Positions 44,230-53,624 of a stretch of 57,734 bases of DNA are shown here, piece after piece. The notes below the pieces were generated by a model, which was not told the origin of the DNA, made no database searches, and was given only the letters and a program-made list of their open reading frames with translations. How positions within the stretch are numbered: position 1 is the first letter of the stretch; every line of letters begins with the position of its first letter. Origin of the DNA: an uncultured Pseudomonas sp. (lineage in GTDB: Bacteria; Pseudomonadota; Gammaproteobacteria; Pseudomonadales; Pseudomonadaceae); contig NZ_CAMPHI010000035.1 of the NCBI RefSeq assembly GCF_946885955.1, positions 1 to 57,734 on the forward strand. Reading direction: 5' to 3'. Position numbers and translations under genes: made by a program.

Positions 44230-45132
44230 ATGGCCACCGTCAACCCGCAACGCGGGTACCTACTCGGCGTGACCGCCTACACCATCTGGGGTCTGTTCCC
44301 CCTGTATTTCAAAGCCATCCAGGATGTGCCGGCATTGGAGATCGTGGTCCATCGCGCACTCTGGGCGGCGCTGTTCGGTGCCTTGCTGTTGAGCGTCTGG
44401 AAGCACCCGCGCTGGCTCGCCGAGCTGCGCGAAGACCCGAAGCGTTTCGCCATTCTCGGTCTCAGCGGTGCGCTGATCGCCTGCAACTGGCTGGTGTATG
44501 TGTGGGCGGTGAACAACGGGCGCATGCTCGAAGCCAGCCTCGGCTATTACATCAACCCGCTGGTCAATGTGCTGCTCGGCCTGTTGCTGCTCGGCGAACG
44601 CCTGCGCCGCCTGCAATGGCTGGCGGTCGGTCTGGCCGCGCTGGGGGTGATGCAACAACTGTGGCAGCACGGCAGCATTCCCTGGGTATCGCTGGTGCTG
44701 GCCTTGAGTTTCGGTTTCTACGGGCTGATTCGCAAACAGGCGCCGGTGGCGGCGTTGCCCGGACTAGTGGTGGAAACCTGGTTGTTGCTGCCGGTGGCTC
44801 TCGGCTGGCTGTGGTTGAACCCCGCTGCGGTGAGTACCCAGCCGGTATTCTGGGATAGCGCCGAAGCGCTCTGGCTGATCGCCGCCGGGCCGATCACCCT
44901 GGTGCCGCTGGTGTGCTTCAACTCCGCGGCGCGCCATCTGCCTTACGTCACCCTGGGGTTTCTGCAATACATCGCGCCGACCCTGGTGCTGCTGCTCGCG
45001 GTATTCACCTTTGGCGAGCGCTTCAACCCGAGCACCTCGTTGGCGTTTATCTGCATCTGGGCGGGCCTCGCGGTCTATAGCCTGGATATCTGGCTGAGCC
45101 TGGGTCGGCGCATCAAGCCGGCGACGGCCTGA
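44230..45132 (+). CDS. rarD: RarD, EamA/DMT-family transporter
   Basis: A 300-residue inner-membrane protein with ten hydrophobic helices in the two EamA repeats of the drug/metabolite transporter superfamily. RarD markers are GVTAYTIWGLFPLYFKAI at the N-terminus, EIVVHRALWA, IACNWLVYVWAVNNGRMLEA, SLGYYINPLVNVLLG and FLQYIAPTLVLLLAVF. The substrate is not established; the name comes from chloramphenicol sensitivity studies. It is adjacent to REP hairpins downstream. Confidence 0.93.
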   Translation: MATVNPQRGYLLGVTAYTIWGLFPLYFKAIQDVPALEIVVHRALWAALFGALLLSVWKHPRWLAELREDPKRFAILGLSGALIACNWLVYVWAVNNGRMLEASLGYYINPLVNVLLGLLLLGERLRRLQWLAVGLAALGVMQQLWQHGSIPWVSLVLALSFGFYGLIRKQAPVAALPGLVVETWLLLPVALGWLWLNPAAVSTQPVFWDSAEALWLIAAGPITLVPLVCFNSAARHLPYVTLGFLQYIAPTLVLLLAVFTFGERFNPSTSLAFICIWAGLAVYSLDIWLSLGRRIKPATA

Positions 45133-45164
45133 GCACCACGCGACCGTTCCGGTTTTTTGATTGA

Positions 45165-45275
45165 TCGTTGATCGTTCCAACGCTCCAGCGTGATAACCCA
45201 TCCCGGGACGCTCTGCGTCCCGCGACGCCGAACGTCGCCAACCGCATGCCCACGCTGAAGCGTGGGAACGATTCC
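45165..45275. repeat. cluster of CGTTCCCACGCT-type palindromes
   Basis: Three small hairpins in a row: GTTCCAACGCTCCAGCGTG, GGGACGCTCTGCGTCCC and CCCACGCTGAAGCGTGGG. They fill the convergent gap between rarD and the gcvR-like gene and may stop transcription from both sides. Confidence 0.8.
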
Positions 45276-45287
45276 ATGTGCGACCTG

Positions 45288-45806
45288 CTAATCGTCGGCG
45301 CGCAGGTTCAGCTCGACCATCAGATCATCGGCCAGGGTTTCCAGTTTGCTTTGCAGGTCGTCCAGGCTGAGGCTTTGCGGCACGGCCAGCAGCGCCTCGG
45401 CATGGAACAACAACTCGCCACTCATCGGCGCTGGCGAGACTTCGGTTTCCAGGCTTTCCAGATTGACCCCCAACTCGGCGAGCAGGCGGGTGATATCGCG
45501 GACGATACCGGCGCGGTCGTTGCCGACCAGGTCGAGCATGATCGGCCTCCAGGTGGCTACCGGCTCGGTGCCGCCGGCGGCGAGCAGCACGCGTATGCCC
45601 TGGGCGTTCAACTCTTCCAGAGCCTTGACCAGACCGGCGTGGGACTCCAGCGGCACATCCACCCGCACGATGCCAGCGAATTGCCCGGCCATACGCGACA
45701 TGCGGCTGTCCAGCCAATTCCCGCCGTGGCTGGTAACGCAATGGGCGATACGCTCGACCAAGCCAGGCTGATCCTGCGCGATAACCGTAAGTACCAGATG
45801 ATCCAT
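45288..45806 (-). CDS. gcvR: GcvR-like ACT-domain regulator
   Basis: A 172-residue protein with two ACT domains: residues 1-70 (MDHLVLTVIAQDQPGLVERI) and about 85-165 (MLDLVGNDRAGIVRDITRLL). ACT pairs of this type occur in the glycine-cleavage repressor GcvR, which binds glycine and blocks GcvA. The start at 45806 has AGGAG 6 bases upstream; an in-frame TTG at 45812 is less likely. The gcv genes themselves are not in this window, so the symbol is by family. Confidence 0.82.
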   Translation of the reverse strand: MDHLVLTVIAQDQPGLVERIAHCVTSHGGNWLDSRMSRMAGQFAGIVRVDVPLESHAGLVKALEELNAQGIRVLLAAGGTEPVATWRPIMLDLVGNDRAGIVRDITRLLAELGVNLESLETEVSPAPMSGELLFHAEALLAVPQSLSLDDLQSKLETLADDLMVELNLRADD

Positions 45807-45828
45807 GCCCAACTCCTAGTTCCCAGCG

Positions 45829-46290
45829 TCAATCGGTGGCGGTTCGGGTCAGCCCGAGCCAGTAGGTATAAAACACCTCATCGCGGACATAGCCAAGGCG
45901 TTCGTAGAGCGCCTGGCCAGCTAGATTGGTTTTTGCCGTTTCCAACTGCAAAGCGCAAGCGCCTTGGGCCTCGGCATGCGCCCGGGCGGCATTCATCAGC
46001 GCGGCGCCGACGCCCTGGCGCCGAGCCCTTTCGGCGACATAGAGATCACTGAGCAACCAGGCCGGCGCCAGTGCCAGCGAGGCAAAGAATGGATAGAGCT
46101 GCACGAAACCCAGCGCCGTCCCCGCGCGGTCACGGGCGATAAACAAGCTCGAGTCGCCTTGCACCAAACGTGCGGCAAGAAATTCGCGAACCGCCGACAG
46201 GGTCTTGTCGACGGCATAGAACCTCAGATAGTCGGCGAACAGCGTGGTCAATTCGTCGAGGTCGGCCATACGGGCCGCAGTTATCGCCAT
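45829..46290 (-). CDS. GNAT-family N-acetyltransferase
   Basis: A 153-residue acetyltransferase with the acetyl-CoA binding motif A seen as LSDLYVAERARRQGVGAALM and motif B as LQLETAKTNLAGQALYERLGY. The substrate is not evident. The ATG at 46290 gives the normal fold length; longer in-frame starts reach into AT-rich non-coding sequence. It ends 22 bases before the gcvR-like gene on the same strand, so they probably form an operon, the order known from PA0483-PA0484. Confidence 0.88.
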   Translation of the reverse strand: MAITAARMADLDELTTLFADYLRFYAVDKTLSAVREFLAARLVQGDSSLFIARDRAGTALGFVQLYPFFASLALAPAWLLSDLYVAERARRQGVGAALMNAARAHAEAQGACALQLETAKTNLAGQALYERLGYVRDEVFYTYWLGLTRTATD

Positions 46291-46398
46291 GCTCCGGCTC
46301 CAACGGGTAGAACCGCAGTATAGGCAAGCGCAGAAGCCGCCGTGAGACAAATAGCCATGTGCCAAAGCACTGATTTTATGAAACAATAATTTTGTTTT

Positions 46399-46408
46399 TT
46401 GTATACAA
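46399..46408. promoter_or_regulatory. palindrome TTGTATACAA upstream of glcB
   Basis: A perfect 10-bp palindrome in an AT-rich stretch between the divergent acetyltransferase and glcB genes. TTGTAT-ATACAA half-sites are typical of GntR/FadR-family operators, and glyoxylate genes are often under such control. The rest of 46291-46580 shows no gene. Confidence 0.4.
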
Positions 46409-46580
46409 GCAAACCTCAAAGTGACTGCGAAGCGTCTCTTGGTCGCAGAGCGACGCGCACCCCCCTGATTTTCCCAAGATCTTGATGTAGTATGCCGCGC
46501 CTTGGACTACAAGACTGAATCCCCCGAGTCCGAAGCGGCTATCGAGTAGAGCTGAAGAGCTGAGCAGAGTGAGGCAAGTG

Positions 46581-48758
46581 ATGACTGAACGCGTTCAAGT
46601 GGGTGGCCTGCAGGTCGCCAAAGTGCTGTTCGACTTCGTGAACAACGAAGCCATCCCCGGTACCGGCATTGCAGCCGATAAATTCTGGGCGGGCGCCGCA
46701 GCCGTAATCGACGAGCTGGCCCCGAAAAACCGCGCCCTGCTCGCCAAGCGCGACCAGATCCAGGCGCAGATCGACGCCTGGCACCAGGCCCGTGCCGGCC
46801 AGGCCCACGACGCCGTCGCCTATAAAGCCTTCCTTGAAGAAATCGGCTACCTGCTGCCGGAACCGGCCGACTTCCAGGCCACCACGCAGAACGTCGACGA
46901 AGAAATCGCCCGCCTGGCCGGCCCGCAGCTGGTGGTGCCGGTGATGAACGCGCGCTTCGCCCTGAACGCCTCCAACGCGCGTTGGGGCTCGCTGTACGAC
47001 GCCCTGTACGGCACCGACGTGATCAGTGAAGCAGGCGGCGCCGAGAAAGGCCGCGGCTATAACAAGGTGCGCGGTGACAAGGTAATCGCCTTCGCCCGTG
47101 CCTTCCTTGACGAAGCCGCGCCCCTGGCCTCTGGCTCCCATGTCGATTCCACGGGCTACCGCATCGAAGCCGGCAAGCTGGTCGTCAGCCTCAAGGGCGG
47201 CGCCAACAGCGGTCTGCGCGACGACGCGCAACTGGTCGGCTTCCAGGGCGACGCGAGCGCGCCTATCGCCGTACTGCTGAAGCACAACGGCCTGCATTTC
47301 GAAATCCAGATCGATGCCAGCACCCCGGTCGGTCAGACCGACGCCGCCGGCGTCAAAGACATCCTGATGGAAGCCGCGCTGACCACCATCATGGACTGCG
47401 AAGACTCGGTCGCCGCCGTCGATGCCGACGACAAGGTCGTGGTCTACAAGAACTGGCTGGGCCTGATGAAAGGCGACCTGGCTGAAGAAGTCGCCAAAGG
47501 CGGCCAGACCTTCACCCGCACCATGAACCCGGACCGCGTCTACACCAAGGCCGACGGCTCGGAGCTGACCCTGCACGGGCGCAGCCTGCTGTTCGTACGC
47601 AACGTCGGCCACCTGATGACCAACCCGGCGATTCTCGATGCCCAGGGCAACGAAATCCCCGAAGGCATCCAGGACGCGTTGTTCACCAGCCTGATCGCCA
47701 TCCACAACCTGAATGGCAACACCAGCCGCAAGAACACCCGCACCGGCTCGGTCTATATCGTTAAGCCGAAGATGCATGGTCCGGAAGAAGTGGCCTTCAC
47801 CACTGAAATCTTCGGTCGTGTCGAAGACATCCTCGGCCTGCCACGCAACACCCTGAAAGTCGGCATCATGGACGAAGAGCGCCGCACCACGGTCAACCTG
47901 AAAGCCTGCATCAAGGCCGCCAGCGAGCGCGTGGTGTTTATCAACACCGGCTTCCTCGACCGCACCGGCGACGAAATCCACACCTCCATGGAAGCCGGCG
48001 CCATGGTGCGCAAGGCCGCGATGAAGAGCGAGAAGTGGATCGCCGCCTACGAGAACTGGAACGTCGATATCGGCCTGGCCACCGGCCTGCAAGGCCGCGC
48101 GCAGATCGGTAAAGGCATGTGGGCGATGCCCGACCTGATGGCCGGCATGCTTGAGCAGAAAATCATGCACCCAATGGCCGGCGCCAACACCGCCTGGGTG
48201 CCCTCGCCGACCGCCGCGACCCTGCACGCCCTGCACTACCACAAGGTCGACGTGTTCGCCCGTCAGGCCGAGCTGGCCAAGCGTGAACGCGCCTCGCTGG
48301 ACGACATCCTGAGCATTCCGTTGGCGCAGAACACCAACTGGACGCCTGAGGAAATCCAGAACGAACTGGACAACAATTCCCAGGGCATCCTCGGTTACGT
48401 GGTGCGCTGGATCGACCAGGGCGTCGGCTGCTCCAAGGTGCCGGACATCAACGACGTCGGCCTGATGGAAGACCGCGCCACCCTGCGCATTTCCAGCCAG
48501 TTGCTGGCCAACTGGCTGCGTCACGGCATCGCCACCGAAGAGCAGATTGTCGCCAGCCTCAAGCGCATGGCCCCGGTCGTGGATCGGCAGAACGCCGCCG
48601 ACCCGCTGTACCGCCCGCTGGCGCCGGACTTCGACAACAACATCGCGTTCCAGGCCGCCCTGGAACTGGTGGTCGAAGGCGCCAAGCAGCCGAACGGCTA
48701 CACCGAGCCGGTGCTGCACCGCCGCCGTCGCGAATTCAAAGCCGCGAACGGTCTGTAA
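46581..48758 (+). CDS. glcB: malate synthase G
   Basis: A 725-residue cytosolic enzyme that condenses glyoxylate with acetyl-CoA to malate; the monomeric G isoform. Diagnostic stretches are [37 protein letters not shown] with the metal/acid residues, [40 protein letters not shown] and [16 protein letters not shown]. The ATG at 46581 has GAGG 7 bases upstream; an in-frame ATG at 46569 is poorer. A terminator follows. Confidence 0.97.
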   Translation: MTERVQVGGLQVAKVLFDFVNNEAIPGTGIAADKFWAGAAAVIDELAPKNRALLAKRDQIQAQIDAWHQARAGQAHDAVAYKAFLEEIGYLLPEPADFQATTQNVDEEIARLAGPQLVVPVMNARFALNASNARWGSLYDALYGTDVISEAGGAEKGRGYNKVRGDKVIAFARAFLDEAAPLASGSHVDSTGYRIEAGKLVVSLKGGANSGLRDDAQLVGFQGDASAPIAVLLKHNGLHFEIQIDASTPVGQTDAAGVKDILMEAALTTIMDCEDSVAAVDADDKVVVYKNWLGLMKGDLAEEVAKGGQTFTRTMNPDRVYTKADGSELTLHGRSLLFVRNVGHLMTNPAILDAQGNEIPEGIQDALFTSLIAIHNLNGNTSRKNTRTGSVYIVKPKMHGPEEVAFTTEIFGRVEDILGLPRNTLKVGIMDEERRTTVNLKACIKAASERVVFINTGFLDRTGDEIHTSMEAGAMVRKAAMKSEKWIAAYENWNVDIGLATGLQGRAQIGKGMWAMPDLMAGMLEQKIMHPMAGANTAWVPSPTAATLHALHYHKVDVFARQAELAKRERASLDDILSIPLAQNTNWTPEEIQNELDNNSQGILGYVVRWIDQGVGCSKVPDINDVGLMEDRATLRISSQLLANWLRHGIATEEQIVASLKRMAPVVDRQNAADPLYRPLAPDFDNNIAFQAALELVVEGAKQPNGYTEPVLHRRRREFKAANGL

Positions 48759-48777
48759 TCCGCAGCAGCAGTACGAG

Positions 48778-48803
48778 AAACCGCCCTCCGGGGCGGTTTT
48801 TTT
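48778..48803 (+). terminator. terminator after glcB
   Basis: AAACCGCCC and GGGCGGTTT with loop TCCG, ending in a run of seven T residues, 20 bases past the stop. Confidence 0.92.
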
Positions 48804-48955
48804 ATGGTTGTTTTCTTTAACGCGATGGCCATTCGTAGAACCTGTGTTCTTGCGCAAGACCGATGAGATCGTAGGGCGGGCGTGCCAAGGCTTGTCCGCC
48901 ATCCGCACGCCAGCGCGCCTCCCAGCCCGAATGCAATCTGGAGAAAGTCATCCGC

Positions 48956-50953
48956 TCATTTCACCTTGAAGCGGTTGACCAACTGCACCAGCCGGTTATT
49001 GGACTCGAGCAGCGCTTCGGTGCTTTTGTCGGCCTGATGACCGCTGCTGACCAGCTCGTCGACCATGCGCCGGATCGCCACCATGTTCTGGTTGATCTCC
49101 TCGGTAACCGAGCTCTGTTCCTCGGCGGCGGTGGCGATCTGGGCGCTGAGGTCGTGGATGCGGCTTACCGCTGAGGCCATGTCGTCGAGGCCGACGTTGA
49201 CCCTTGAGGTGGTGTCGGCCGTGGCCTGGCAGCTGGCCTTGGTCTGGTCCATGGCTTGCACGGCGGAGCCAACGCCCTGCTGCAGTTTGCTGAGCATTTC
49301 ATTGATTTCCGAGGTGCTCTGCTGAGTACGCCCGGCCAGCGCGCGCACTTCGTCGGCGACCACCGCAAAGCCGCGGCCCTGCTCGCCGGCGCGCGCCGCT
49401 TCGATCGCCGCATTGAGCGCCAACAGGTTGGTTTGCCCGGCGATCGAGCCGATCACGCCGAGCACGTCGTTAATTCGCTGGGCGTCCTCCTGCATCGCCT
49501 TGACCCGCTCGGTGGCGCGCTCCACCTCGTCGACCAGGGCCAGCACGCTGGTCGAGGCCTCGGCTACCACCAGCTTCGACTTGGCGGCATTTTCATTGGC
49601 GGTACGGGTAAAGCTGGCGGTCTCGGTGGCGCTCTGCGCGACGCTATCGGCGGTGGAGCTCATTTCGGTAATGGCGGTCACCGCCTGGTCGGTTTCGTTG
49701 GCATGCCGCGCCAGCACCTCATTGGTATGCCGCGACTGCTGCTGCAACTGCCGCAGTTCCTCGGCGATCACTGCGCTGGCCTGGCCAACGTCGGCGATCA
49801 TGTTCTGCAGGTAGGCGATAAAGCGATTGACCGAGCTGCCTACCGCATCCATTTCGTCCTCGCCTTTGAGGGCGATACGACGGGTCAGGTCGGCGTCGCC
49901 GGCCGACAACGAATCGATGCTGCCGCGCAGCACGTGCAAGCGCTGCATCAGTTGGCGGATGGCGAACAGAGTCGCCGCCAACAGCAGGATCACCAGGGGG
50001 ATCTGCAGCAGCGCCAGGGTTTTCAGCACCTCGCCGCTGTTTTGCGTGAGCAAGCGGCTTGGCAGAGCCGCCGCCAACAACCAGGGCGTGCCTTCGATCG
50101 GCTGCAGGAAGAAGGTCCAGTCGCCACCGTCAGCGCCCTGATATTCGTGCTTGAGCAAGGTGCGATCACCAAGTTGGCCGAGGTTGTCATGAATTTCACG
50201 CACAAACGGTGACTGGCCCACCAGCTCGGAAACATTGCGCAGGACGATCTCTCCACCGATTCGGGCCTGATTGCTGAGTATCTTGCCGTCGGCCTCGACG
50301 ATCATTATCTCGCCCTGGATTTCCTTTTCCTTCTCCGCCACTAGTTGATTGAAGAAGCCCAAGGTCACGTCAATGGTCGACACGCCGTAGGCGGTGCCGT
50401 CCTTGCGGATCGCCATGGCGCAATTGGTCCGTGGCTGAGCGCTGGCATCGTCCTTGTACGCTGCGGCCCAGGCGCACTGGCCGGGCGATGCCTGCATGCC
50501 GGCACGGTGCCAGGGCTGCTCGTAATATTTGAGCGACTCGTCCGAGTTCCAGTAGGTGTTCACGGTCATGCTGCCGGATGCATCGCGGTGAAAGAAGGTG
50601 CTGTGCTTGTCGCGCTCGGAACGCTTCTGCGGCAGGGGCCAGATACCACCACCGAAGACCTTGGGATCGCCGTATTGATCGACCAGCCCGGGCACCACCC
50701 GATCAATGCTGTCGCTGTCGAGCAGCGGCACGGTCTGGGTGATGCTGCGCGACTGCGCCTCGACCTTGGCCAACTCGAACAGAATGCTCTCGGCGATCTT
50801 GTTGACCTTGGTCAGCACCAGTTGCTCTTCCGAGGCTTTGAGTTGCGGCGTGATGAAATGGCGAATGCCCTCCTCGGTGAGCAGGACGATCACCACGATA
50901 AAAGCAACGAATATCAGCGTGTAACGTGACTGAATGGTTTTAAGCGTGCCCAT
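48956..50953 (-). CDS. methyl-accepting chemotaxis protein with periplasmic Cache-like sensor
   Basis: A 665-residue chemoreceptor. An N-terminal helix ([15 protein letters not shown]) and a second near residue 310 ([20 protein letters not shown]) bracket a periplasmic domain of about 270 residues that looks like a double Cache sensor ([36 protein letters not shown]). A HAMP domain follows, then the cytoplasmic signalling hairpin with [20 protein letters not shown] and [13 protein letters not shown], which contacts CheA/CheW. GAGGTG lies 8 bases before the ATG. It is the third gene behind two periplasmic binding proteins (60-base gap), which suggests that it may sense their ligands. Confidence 0.92.
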   Translation of the reverse strand: MGTLKTIQSRYTLIFVAFIVVIVLLTEEGIRHFITPQLKASEEQLVLTKVNKIAESILFELAKVEAQSRSITQTVPLLDSDSIDRVVPGLVDQYGDPKVFGGGIWPLPQKRSERDKHSTFFHRDASGSMTVNTYWNSDESLKYYEQPWHRAGMQASPGQCAWAAAYKDDASAQPRTNCAMAIRKDGTAYGVSTIDVTLGFFNQLVAEKEKEIQGEIMIVEADGKILSNQARIGGEIVLRNVSELVGQSPFVREIHDNLGQLGDRTLLKHEYQGADGGDWTFFLQPIEGTPWLLAAALPSRLLTQNSGEVLKTLALLQIPLVILLLAATLFAIRQLMQRLHVLRGSIDSLSAGDADLTRRIALKGEDEMDAVGSSVNRFIAYLQNMIADVGQASAVIAEELRQLQQQSRHTNEVLARHANETDQAVTAITEMSSTADSVAQSATETASFTRTANENAAKSKLVVAEASTSVLALVDEVERATERVKAMQEDAQRINDVLGVIGSIAGQTNLLALNAAIEAARAGEQGRGFAVVADEVRALAGRTQQSTSEINEMLSKLQQGVGSAVQAMDQTKASCQATADTTSRVNVGLDDMASAVSRIHDLSAQIATAAEEQSSVTEEINQNMVAIRRMVDELVSSGHQADKSTEALLESNNRLVQLVNRFKVK

Positions 50954-51013
50954 GATGATTCACCTCTACCTCCAGCCGGAGCTGCGTCTGGAGCGTCATT
51001 ACCTGCCATGGGC

Positions 51014-51727
51014 TCAGTCCAGTTGCATGCCATAGCGCCTGTACAACACCTGAACCCAGCCATCGAGGTACATCTGCCGCAGCTCGCTTTGCAGGCGCAG
51101 CAATAGCGCCGGGTCGAGTTGTGGATGGCAGGCGATGTCTTCCATCAGCGTCAGGAACGGCAATACCTCGCGCGGCGGCGGATCGGCCCGCTGGGCGCGC
51201 ACCACCGCCGAACTGGTGGCCCATAACCGCGAACGCTGGCGTTGCAGCATGCGCAGGTTGAGCGCTTCGTTGTTCGAATAGTGCACATCGAGGCCGCTGG
51301 CCTGCAGGTATTCGCCCGCGCCCGAGCCCTGGTGACTGAGGATACTCAGGCCCCGCGCCTGCTCCAGGCTGAGCAGCTGCAGGTCGTCGTCGGCCCGCGC
51401 ATACAGGCCCAGGCGCGAGATCAGTACCGGGCCGATCCACACATAGCCCGGCTCGCGCTCCTGCTGCCGCTCCACCAGCAGCGCGCAGCTGTCCGGTTGT
51501 TGGCGTACCTGACGCAGCGCCCGCTGCAATGGCATAAAACGCAGCTGATAGGGAATGTTCGCGCGGCGGAACAATTCCGCGGCCAATTCGGGCACCAGGC
51601 CCTCGGCTTTACCCTCGGCGGTCTGCTGGACCAGCGGCGGGCGTTCCCAGGCGAACAGTTGCACCTCGGCATGCAACGACGGGCTGAACAGCAGCGACGA
51701 CAATAGCCCGATCCACCACCCGGTCAT
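51014..51727 (-). CDS. periplasmic amino-acid-type binding protein (SBP family 3)
   Basis: A 237-residue exported protein: signal peptide MTGWWIGLLSSLLFSPSLHA, then a type 3 solute-binding domain (FAWERPPLVQQTAEGKAEGL, VPELAAELFRRANI, PYQLRFMPLQRALRQVRQ, GLSILSHQGSGAGEYL). No permease or ATPase gene is near, so it is a stand-alone receptor. Orphan family 3 proteins of this short type occur beside sensors. The ATG at 51727 gives the signal peptide; longer in-frame starts would add a proline/arginine-rich leader. It is 49 bases downstream of the larger binding protein. Confidence 0.82.
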   Translation of the reverse strand: MTGWWIGLLSSLLFSPSLHAEVQLFAWERPPLVQQTAEGKAEGLVPELAAELFRRANIPYQLRFMPLQRALRQVRQQPDSCALLVERQQEREPGYVWIGPVLISRLGLYARADDDLQLLSLEQARGLSILSHQGSGAGEYLQASGLDVHYSNNEALNLRMLQRQRSRLWATSSAVVRAQRADPPPREVLPFLTLMEDIACHPQLDPALLLRLQSELRQMYLDGWVQVLYRRYGMQLD

Positions 51728-51776
51728 GACGCCGCCGGTGCGCGACAGAGGCGCCCCGAGCAAAGTACGGGGGCCG

Positions 51777-53456
51777 CTAGTCCCAGGCATGCAGCGCCTC
51801 CTCGTAGGGCAAGGTGCGCCCGGCGGGCCTTTCATCGGTGAGGGCCGGCCAGGGCGCGCCGGCATGGCGCAACCAATAGATCGGCTCGCGCGGCGGATTC
51901 AGTCGGGGCGCGCAGACATGCTGCTGACGCTGCCCGACCCGCTGCAGATGCTGGTCGAATGCACCAGCGAGGTTATGCAGCGCCTGCGCGGCGCTGAGCT
52001 GGCCGGACACCGCGGGATGCAACTGGCGCCACCAGAGGCTGGCCATGCCGCTGTAATCGGGCACATTGGCACCCGTCGGGGTCCAGCGCTGGGCCGCAGG
52101 GCTGCGATAGAACTCGATCAGCCCGCCGAGCCGCGGTGCGGCGGCGAGCAAGGCCGGCGATTCGAGGTCGGAGCGACGAATCGGGGTCAAGCCGACCAGG
52201 GTTTTACGTAGCGACACGCTCTTCGATACCACGAACTGCGCATACAGCCAGGCGGCCTGGCGCTGGCGCAGAGGCGTAGCCTTGAGCAATGTCCAGGCAC
52301 CGACGTCCTGGTAACCGGATTTCATCCCCTCGCGCCAATAGGCCCCGCGTGGCGACGGCGCGACCCGCCATTTCGGTTTGCCGTCGGCGTCAACCACCGC
52401 AGAGCCTGGCCGGGTGTAATCGGCGGTGAATGCCGTGTACCAGAAAATCTGCTGGGCGATATGCCCCTCGGCGGCGACATTGCCGGCCTGATTGAAACTC
52501 AAGTCTTGGGCCTTGGCCGGTGCATAGCGCTTCAACCAATCGATGTACTGCTGCAGCGCGTAGACCGCCGCCGGGCTGTCGAGGGCGCCGCCGCGCGTCA
52601 TGCTGGCACCGACCGGACGGCAATCCTCGACGCGGATGCCCCAGTCGTCGACCGGCAGGCCATTGGGCAGGCCGCTGTCGCCGACGCCGGCCATGCCCAA
52701 CCAGGCATCCGACAGGCGCCAGCCGAGCGACGGATCAAGGCCACCGTAATCCATATGGCCGTAGACCCGCTGGCCGTCGATCTCCTTGATCTGCTCGCTG
52801 AAAAACGCGGCGATATCCTCGTAGGCCGTCCAGTTCTGCGGCACGTCCAGCTCGTAGCCGTATCGCTCGCGAAACGCCTTGCGCAGCTCCGGCCGGGCGA
52901 ACCAGTCCTGTCGGTACCAATAGAGATTGGCGAATTGCTGATCGGGCAGTTGGTAGAGCTTGCCGTCCGGCGCGGTGACGAACGGCAGGCCAATGAAATC
53001 CTTGAGGTCCAGGGTCGGCAAGGTGACGCCAGCGCCCTCGCCAGCCATGAAGTCGCTGAGCACCAGCACCTGGTTATCGCGAAAATGCTGGCCGAGCAGG
53101 TCGCTGTCGCTGACATAGGCGTCGTACAGCGCCAGGCCGGTTTCCTCCTGGGTGCGCAGTTTGTTGACCACGTCGTCTTCGCCGCTGATCTCGTGGATCA
53201 CGCGGATGCCGGTGAGCTGGCTGAACAGCGGCGCCAGGACATTGGCTTCGTACCAGTGGGTATCGATGCGCTCGGCGATCACCCGCACCTGCACACCCTG
53301 GAAAGGCTCGCTGGCCTTGACGAACCAGGCCAGTTCGGCGCGCTGCTGATCGGGGCTCAAAGAACTCGGCTGCAATTCCGCCATGGCGGCCAGCAGTGGG
53401 TCTTGCGCGTGGGCGGCAGCACTGAGAAACAGCGCGAGCCAGATGACTGAACGCAT
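51777..53456 (-). CDS. large family 1 solute-binding protein (ABC type, orphan)
   Basis: A 559-residue periplasmic protein with signal peptide MRSVIWLALFLSAAAHA. The core is a family 1 solute-binding fold: VRVIAERIDTHWYEANVLAP, FSQLTGIRVIHEISGEDDVV, LYQLPDQQFANLYWYRQDWF and WYTAFTADYTRPGSAVV. It is longer than the usual 420-450 residues and resembles the roughly 570-residue GlpV-like class of glycerol or polyol uptake systems, from memory. It heads a three-gene set with a second binding protein and a chemoreceptor and has no transport genes, so a sensory rather than uptake role is possible. Confidence 0.82.
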   Translation of the reverse strand: MRSVIWLALFLSAAAHAQDPLLAAMAELQPSSLSPDQQRAELAWFVKASEPFQGVQVRVIAERIDTHWYEANVLAPLFSQLTGIRVIHEISGEDDVVNKLRTQEETGLALYDAYVSDSDLLGQHFRDNQVLVLSDFMAGEGAGVTLPTLDLKDFIGLPFVTAPDGKLYQLPDQQFANLYWYRQDWFARPELRKAFRERYGYELDVPQNWTAYEDIAAFFSEQIKEIDGQRVYGHMDYGGLDPSLGWRLSDAWLGMAGVGDSGLPNGLPVDDWGIRVEDCRPVGASMTRGGALDSPAAVYALQQYIDWLKRYAPAKAQDLSFNQAGNVAAEGHIAQQIFWYTAFTADYTRPGSAVVDADGKPKWRVAPSPRGAYWREGMKSGYQDVGAWTLLKATPLRQRQAAWLYAQFVVSKSVSLRKTLVGLTPIRRSDLESPALLAAAPRLGGLIEFYRSPAAQRWTPTGANVPDYSGMASLWWRQLHPAVSGQLSAAQALHNLAGAFDQHLQRVGQRQQHVCAPRLNPPREPIYWLRHAGAPWPALTDERPAGRTLPYEEALHAWD

Positions 53457-53624
53457 ACTGCTCTCCAGTTATGCTGCCGTTAACTCTAGCAGGCCGCGAT
53501 AAAAGCACCTGCCGCCGACCGCTAGCCGCCCTCACCAAAGCTCGGCGGGCGCCTAGACTTACGTCCAATGGGCATTCGCGCTGGCGAGGCCGACCATACG
53601 CCTCAGGAATCATCGAGATCGCTC

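Noticed and set aside
43755..44858. 367-codon frame overlapping the DUF4166 and rarD genes
   Set aside because: Arg/Ala/Gly-rich translation in the wrong frame of two well-supported genes.
46539..48908. 789-codon minus-strand frame across glcB
   Set aside because: Pure shadow of malate synthase G; no recognisable domain and skewed composition.
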